A stretch of DNA of 64,000 nucleotides, taken from the NCBI GenBank assembly GCA_027924585.1, contig BSBM01001719.1, positions 32,098,001-32,162,000 on the forward strand, given 5' to 3'. The translations under genes were made by a program, and so were the position numbers. Below the pieces are notes generated by a model. That model worked only from the letters and a program-made list of their open reading frames with translations. It was not told where the DNA came from and did no database searches. This document shows, one piece after another, positions 57,811 through 64,000 of the stretch. The stretch is from Larix kaempferi (lineage: Eukaryota > Streptophyta > Pinopsida > Pinales > Pinaceae). The first letter of the stretch is position 1. Each line of letters starts with the position of its first letter.

Positions 57811-59245
57811 CTCTGGCGGAATGTTTCTCTAAACTTATATCGACTGCTTTTTGCAATTTTTCCGCACAACTTCTACTTGATACAGTGGCTATTTGAAAGT
57901 TCGTTACTTCTGGCCGGTTTGGTTTTAGTTGAACGGTAGCTCGATATGAAATTATAATTATAAATTTTTTTATTCTTAGTATTATAATATGTTACTTCGT
58001 ATCTAAATTTGAATCGATTTTGTAAGCGATTAGAAGAATCATTCAAGTCAGTTGGCTATTTGAGAAAAGATTTGTAGCCACAGAATCATTCAAATGAACT
58101 AAATCAAAGTTAGAGAATCATTTAAGTTAGTTCTCTATTTGAGAAAAGATGTGTGTGCCCCATAGCTATAATTGACCAATTTATACAACTAAATATATAA
58201 TTGACCAATTCATACAACTAAATGTATGTGCATTCATAAAATAAAAATGATGTCCATGAATAAAAATGATGTCCATGAATTTTTTATTTTTTTACAAACT
58301 TCAAGGTTTCGTGTACTCCAGCTTATCTATTTCTATGCAACATTAAAGAAGAAAAATGCAGTTAGATGCCACTGCTTGAAATAGTCTCTCGTGTCACCAA
58401 GCTATGCAAAATTTTAAAGAGAATATTGATGGCTTCGCTGCCATGTAAGAAACGTGTGAACTTAGGGATGAAATCACCATAGGTTGACTCCCCTCATACT
58501 CACTATTTGACACCCATATAGATGGAATTATTTTCTCAACGAATCTTGAAGAACAAGTACTGGTTTCTACTGGATCAAATTTATCAAACCGCCCCTCTTG
58601 AATAAGTGTAATCCGTTCAATTGAGGTGCTAGCAAATAACTAAGGTGGAGCTTACATATAAATGAAATTATTTTCTCAACGAATCTCGAAGAACCAGTAC
58701 CCGTTTCTACTGCATCGAATTTATCAAACCGCCGCTCTTGAATAAGTGTAATCCCTTCAATTTAGATTACACGTAATTTGATGAGGTACTAGCAAAAAAC
58801 TAAGGTGGAGCTTACAGAGGAATAAGTGCAACCTCTATCATTGGGAGGTTGCTATCTCAACCAAGGAATTTTTGAAGGTGATTGTATAGGAGGACTTAAA
58901 AAAATCATAGGAACAATTTTACTAAATTTTATGATGAAATTTAGCTTGCATGAAGGAAGCGAATGACATTTACCTCCGTGTTACCATATACCACTAACCA
59001 CCCCCATTGTCAAATATCATCAAATCTATTGTTACACAAGGATTCATAATTATAATTTCACCAAAAGATCGTCGAGGTTTGAAGTTCAAATACGGAGGTT
59101 GAACCCATGTAAACTTACGAAATTCCATTGACATTGCAGGGTAAAATCAAATCTCATCAGCTTTAACTCATCAATTTTGTATTGTCTGACTTGTTTTGAA
59201 AAAAAATAAATTGATGAGAATGTGATGGACTGTTTCAACAAAGTT
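57811..59245. other. Intergenic region with two duplications
   Basis: No gene seen. AT-rich 3' flank of the RING gene at 57930-58010. A partly duplicated word ('ctatttgagaaaagat') at 58065 and 58130. A duplication of about 150 bp at 58515-58815. Confidence 0.55.
58515..58815. repeat. Tandem duplication of about 150 bp
   Basis: Two copies, 58515-58655 and 58656-58815, share 'attattttctcaacgaatct' and 'aactaaggtggagcttac'. The second copy has an extra 15-20 bases. Confidence 0.85.
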
Positions 59246-59449
59246 CTATAAGTGGGGCCACACCTTTTCGATCATGTTTCTTGAGTTGAGTTGGCCATTG
59301 GCATGTTTCGATACAACTTTGGTCAAAACCCAATAAAGATTCTTGGGGCATGGGAGTTTGCACCATCCTTTGGAGGTATAGGATCTTAGAAGGTAGAGTA
59401 TGCATGTGTTAACAATCAAGACCAATAGGAATAGTGGCAGTGTGAGCAT
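59246..59449 (-). pseudogene. Possible cytochrome P450 N-terminal relic
   Basis: The 67-codon frame opens with a hydrophobic stretch ('LTLPLFLLVLIVNTCILYLL'), as in the membrane anchor of plant P450s. It goes on 'KGWCKLPCPKN', which resembles the Pro-rich hinge (LPPGP), then 'HANGQLNSRNMIEKVWPHL', which resembles the segment after it (GxLPHR...L..KYGPL). No heme-binding region or further exon is seen on the minus strand. It would be a short, degenerate piece. The match is by eye from memory of the family and could be chance. Confidence 0.4.
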
Positions 59450-60159
59450 GAATCTGATTGCATGAGCGAGGTCATTCTTTTCACTATCAAATCTCTTACA
59501 TTGTCATCAGAGTCATCTTGTTAAACGTGCTGTTATGCTTTGCTAAAAATGTACAGACTTTCCTTTAACGATAAGATCAAATTCACCTTGGAAGTGGTGA
59601 ATATTACATTGCGCGTCTCTCGTTTTCAAATTGATTCAGGTTGTACATTAAGGTTTACTGCACAGACTCACTTTCTCACCAATCAAATGTGGTATGATTC
59701 CAAGCATTTGGTTGGTCGGTTTCGGTGTGATTGCCTGAGTTTTCCCAACATCTTCGATGAAATACACTGAGTTCCATCGACCGTTTCAGAGCTATTTTCT
59801 GACTTCACTAAACAATTTCGGGAAGTTTGGTTGAGTTTGGACGATATGTCGCTGAAATTTCTTGTGTTTTGGTCAAAGTTTCAGAAAGTTCTTAAGTTTT
59901 CAGAGACCCGTTTTAATGGGATTTATTAAGTTTTTCGCGACGGGGAAATTTGCATGGTCGAATTTTATTTTTATTTCCTTTTAAGACTAGCTTATTATAC
60001 ATATAAAATATAATATATATGTACAACGTATAACATATAGAAGATATGATATATATATAACATATAACGTATTACATTGCTTGTATCCTTCTTATTTTAT
60101 TTTCTTTAGGTTCGATTGGTTGGATTTTTTCAAGACAAACAAGGTGCACATATTTAAGT
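59450..60159. other. Unassigned region before the second LINE
   Basis: A 76-codon plus frame at 59540-59770 has no known domain. From 59990 the DNA is AT-rich, with 'atataacatataacgtat' words. Confidence 0.4.
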
Positions 60160-60189
60160 TATATATATATATATATATAAAGATATATA
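60160..60189. repeat. TA microsatellite at the 5' end of the second LINE
   Basis: About ten TA units, then 'aagatatataa', directly before the LINE leader. Confidence 0.85.
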
Positions 60190-60396
60190 AGGGGGTGGAA
60201 TGGAGCTCTCAAAGGGGTGTGCAAGACAACTACGGGGAGCGACGTTGGCAGGTGAACCTTTATAATTTTTCGGAGTTATCATTATGGATAGTGTTGGGTG
60301 GACCGTACCTCTCAATAATCATACAAAAAAGTTAGTTACTCCCCTTGCATATAGAACATTTAGGAATAGCCGAAGTCCGGCTCGTACAATGGAAGT

Positions 60397-61670
60397 ATGC
60401 AGGTTGATGAGGTTGATAACGAGCCGGAACCAGAGGTGCAGACACATCCCATTTTCTGTACTGATGAGGAGGTCATGTTGATGGTTTTGATGATGCCATG
60501 GACGGAGGAAGCACGCTCCAGTGATCCACCCGTAACAAGCAATCAAAGCAGACGCGAGCAAGCAGTACAGGGTGACATTGGTACAATTAATAACGTAAAT
60601 GTGAGGAAGGCCTACAGATGTATCAAACCAAAGAGGGAGGACCATAAATGACAATAGGAAAAGATATTAAGCTCGAAGAAATCCCGAACTACCTGTCAAG
60701 AGCACTAATAGGGAGGTTCTGTGGCAAAGTGATGAGCAAAGAAGCTCTCCAAAACTAGATAGAAGACAATTGGAAATATTTCTTGGGATTCCTACCGGAT
60801 TTTCATGTACTGCCAAGATGTTGGTTCCCGATAAAATTGAGAAACAAAGATGATGTCCCGAAAATGCTAGATCATGACTGGAGATGGGGTCCCTCAGGGT
60901 TTATTCTGCAAAAATGGAAAGTAGAATTTAACGCCATGAGAGAGCCCCACAACCTGCAACAGGTCTGGGTAAAATTACCTGGTCTCCCCATGGTATTTTG
61001 GCAGGAACCATTACTGTTGGAAGTTGGAAATAAGTTGGGGAGCTTCATGCCCCTAGAGCAAGACTAGGAAACAAATATAGATCGCAAATGCCTCAAAATG
61101 CTGGTAGAATTAAATCTCAGGGAAGGTCTACTTGAAGACATAAAAATTAAGCTTTTTGGGAGTTTTCGGGTACAAAGACTAGACTATTGGAAACTTCTAT
61201 TTCACTATTTCAATTGTAAAAGAGTGGGCCATCTACATAAAGAGTGCACTATATAAAAGGAGGTTACCTGAACAAGAAAAGTTTGGATTAGTCAAGAATG
61301 AACCTCACCCAGGGTAGAAGAAAATATCAAACAAAGTCAGGAGGAAGCAACTGTAATTCCATGTAAAGACAAAAACCCATTATCGACAGAAATTTCTTCA
61401 AAAGAAGGAGAAGATTTGGCAAAGGAGGAAGTCCTTCATGCTATAATGCCACATCATGAGTATGAGAGAGAAGAAAAAGGACGTTCAAGTGACCTAATAG
61501 GACTTAGGACGCAACACGACGGGAGCCTCCAACATGCAACACAAGGTACTCACCAGGCCTTAAACACGTCTTTAATTTCCAATCAACTTGTCTTTCAATT
61601 TTCAGAGAAAGGTGATATAGACTCCTCCGTTGATATGATAGAAATGTCAGTCAAAGGAGAGCTTGTATGA
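60397..61670 (+). pseudogene. LINE 2 ORF1, broken
   Basis: It starts at ATG 60397 ('MQVDEVDNE'). The DUF4283-like part at 60652-61067 reads 'HDWRWGPSGFILQKWKVEF' and 'PHNLQQVWVKLPGLPMVFW'. A zinc-knuckle-like 'YFNCKRVGHLHKEC' near 61205-61250 has Tyr in place of the first Cys, as in the other copy. The acidic tail 61416-61670 is open. Two or more stops and a shift break the ORF. Its role would be RNA binding. Confidence 0.82.
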
Positions 61671-61815
61671 GCTTAGATAAAAAAAACCTCTTATGGAAAC
61701 CTCAACTAGGGGTTCAGCTCTCAACACTATTGTAAAACAACAGACTGGAAGGAAATCCTTTTTATCCAAAGCTCAAAAACAAGCTTCTTTAGACATCATC
61801 CTTAGGGTTAATAAA

Positions 61816-62590
61816 ATGATCGTCCTCTCATTCAATGCAAGGGGGTTAGGGGGAACCTCCAAAACAAATGCCCTCAAAATCCTGGTGACTCTGGCTAAAC
61901 CATCAGTCCTAATGATATGAGAAACTATGATGGAAGGAAGCAAAGCAGAGGAAATTTTATCTGGTTTTTTAAGATATTGGAAGATGAAATCAATAGATGT
62001 TGTTGGGCATTCAATAGTATTAGTCACATCTTGGAGAAAAGGAATGGATTTGATATCATCGACCTCCTTTAACTTCATATTAGAGATAAAGTTGAAGGAT
62101 AATGAAATGGGCATCACTTTCTCCATCTTAAATGTGTATGGACCCTTTTATGATAGAAAGACTTTCTAGGAGGAGCTAGGAAATACAGGAATACTCAAAC
62201 ACCCAAATGTAATCGTAGGAGGGGATCTAAACCTCACTTTCTGTTCCAAAGAGGTATGGGGAAACAACACCAGACCTGATTCTTTGAGTTCATATTTTAT
62301 CAATTTGTTCGAAAAAAATGGTTTGATATACGTACAACCAACGAAAGTGGAACCTACTTGGAGGAATAAAAGAGGAGGGGAGCAAGCGATATCAAACATA
62401 TTGGATCGGTTTATGATCACAGAGGGGTTAATAGATGGACGACTAGTTTTCCAATCCTCAAACGAAGAAGGAGGTCACTTAGATCACAGACCAATCCTCT
62501 TATTAGTACAAACTCCGGAGAAAAAGCCTCCATCTCCTTTCAAGTTTAACCCTATGTGGCTTGAAAAAAAAGAGTATAATCTAAGGTCCT
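61816..62590 (+). pseudogene. LINE 2 ORF2 endonuclease
   Basis: The ATG at 61816 opens 'IVLSFNARGLGG'. The catalytic Glu is kept ('ETMMEG'), though the codon before it is a stop (TGA at 61918). 'VGGDLNLTF' and 'LDHRPILLL' follow, with the Asp-His pair kept. Another stop lies at 62167. The domain nicks target DNA for priming. Confidence 0.85.
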
Positions 62591-64000
62591 AGATGCCTGG
62601 ATCCCCTTACACTCTACTTTTAATTCTTCATATATGAAACAATTTGCTGACAACCTAGTGCAATCCAAGGTGTCTAAGCAATGGGAAAAGAAGCATAAGA
62701 AGGCCGACCAAGAAGAATTAAGAGGAGTAGAATCCAAAATTAAGGAGATCTACTCTTCTCTAACGAATGGTACTTTCTCTGAAGAAGAGATGGTGACTGT
62801 AAGGAAACTAGAATGCAAACGAGATACATTGTTGGCTAAGGAAGAACATGTATGCATATTAAAAAGTAGGGCTATTTGGATCACGGAAGGAGATAACAAC
62901 ACCAAATTCTTCCACAATTATGCCAGTCATCGAAGAAATATAAGCACTATCTCGGAAATTAAAAATGAGGAGGGGTCTTTGGTTAGTACCTTTCAAGATA
63001 AAGCAAATGCTGTTGTAAAACATTTCGACACCTTGTTCACAGAACCTCCTGGTTGCCCGATTTCGGAAATCCTAGAGGTTTTAAGGTTGTTCCCTAAGAT
63101 AATCAATGAAGAGATGAGTAAGGCATTAAAGGAAGATATAACGAAAGAGGAGTTAAGTCAAATCATCTATTCTTTCCATAAAGGAAAGAGCGCTGGACCT
63201 GACGGCTTCAACATAGAATTTTATTTCGTATTCGATGAAAATGTCAAGGAAGATATCCTAAAAGTGGTACAATAATCGCAGAGGTCAAGGAAAGTGCTAG
63301 GCTCCTTCAAATCCACCTTCATAACCTTGATCCCTAAGAAACAGAAGAACATCTCCTTTGATGATTATTGACCAATTGCGTGTTGCAATATGATTTACAA
63401 GATAATTGCAAAATTAATTGCTCAGAGATTAAAACCTATACTAAGTGAGATTTTCACGGAGGAGCAATTTGGTTTCTTGTTTAACAGGAAGATCCATGAT
63501 GTTGTCTCTCTTACATAGGAAGCTTTTCATTCTATAAAAAAAGAGAAGCAGAAGGCCTTTGCTTTGAAATTAGACCTATCTAAGGATTATGATAGAGTAA
63601 GTTGGACATTCTTGCGTCTACTACTTATTCAGATTGGAATGCCACTAGAAGTCACTTATTGGATAATGGGGTGCATCCAATCCACTTCCTATACAGTGCT
63701 AATCAATGGATCCCTTTCATCTTTTTTCAGAACTACAAGAGGATTTCGAAAAGGGTTCCCTCTCTCCCCATTCCTCTTTATTTTAGTAGCGGATCCACTG
63801 AGTAGATTGATTCATGATGCTAAGAGAATTACAAAAACAGAAGGGGTGAAAGTTTCAAGCACATAGGAATTAAATCACACTCTATTCATTGACGATGTCC
63901 TTATCTTTGGGAATGGCAACATTCTGAACTTAAAAACCTTTGATTCAATCTTGACTCTTTATCAGAAGGCCTTAGGAATGAGGATAAATACCGAAAAATA
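62591..64000 (+). pseudogene. LINE 2 ORF2 reverse transcriptase, partial
   Basis: Open pieces 62634-63275 and 63564-63866 hold 'ESKIKEIYSSLTNG', 'WITEGDNNTKFFHNYASHRR', 'GKSAGPDGFNIEFY', 'KLDLSKDYDRVSW' (motif A Asp kept) and 'FPLSPFLFILVADPLSRL'. Past a stop near 63864 comes 'LFIDDVLIFGNG' with the catalytic Asp pair kept. Stops lie near 63273, 63369, 63519 and 63864. The sequence continues past the window. Confidence 0.9.

Larger units (their letters stand above)
60190..64000 (+). mobile_element. Second LINE of the same family, cut by the window edge
   Basis: It is homologous to 13118 onward in the same order: ORF1, endonuclease, RT. The window ends inside RT. Fewer stops and better catalytic motifs than in the first copy suggest it is younger or less decayed, but it is still broken. 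Confidence 0.92.

Overview
This window reads as repeat-dense nuclear DNA of a seed plant with a very large genome. A gymnosperm, most likely a conifer, is my best guess, because the gypsy family at 21440-54770 resembles ones I remember from gymnosperm genomes; I could not run a search. Nearly all of the sequence is retrotransposon, mostly decayed. One intact host-type gene stands out: a RING-H2 protein at 57004-57810. I see no tRNA, rRNA, CRISPR or bacterial-type genes.

Layout. 1-5932 holds the left-truncated, minus-strand part of a Ty3/gypsy element (E1): integrase, RNase H, RT, protease, gag, a leader packed with palindromes, a primer-binding site and an LTR start. A solo LTR of family R (5933-7954) cuts into this LTR. 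AT-rich, TGCAT-rich non-coding DNA follows to about 11985. Next come a 5'-truncated LINE on the minus strand (about 11986-13088) and a full-length but dead LINE on the plus strand (about 13118-19552). The latter abuts the gag end of a minus-strand copia element (C, 19553 to about 21439).

21440-54770 is one old gypsy element (G) of about 10.3 kb, expanded to 33.3 kb by nested insertions. A complete family R element (26204-32971, TSD GTTGT) sits inside the integrase. A copia element (A, 36117-50355, TSD CCTAG) sits inside an extra ORF downstream of integrase, and it carries a related copia element (B, 36318-43592, TSD CAGAA) inside its own 3' LTR. A second R solo LTR (51500-53519, TSD GAAAC) sits in the coiled-coil end of the same extra ORF. 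All four duplications are exact. Hand-counted LTR divergence (roughly 10% or more for G, about 3.4% for A, 3.3% for B, 2.7% for R) agrees with the nesting order.

54771-60180 is mostly unassigned DNA with short duplications, a copia LTR end with a primer-binding site, the RING-H2 gene, and a probable P450 relic. A second LINE of the same family starts near 60190 and runs off the right edge.

The most interesting content is the family R element. It has no recognisable pol domain but keeps an unbroken ORF of about 920 codons with two His/Cys-rich 60-residue repeats, while almost every other transposon ORF here is broken. Also notable are the protease-before-gag order and long post-integrase ORF of G, the matching truncated structures of copia A and B with tandem arrays beside their 3' LTRs, and the palindrome array in the E1 leader.
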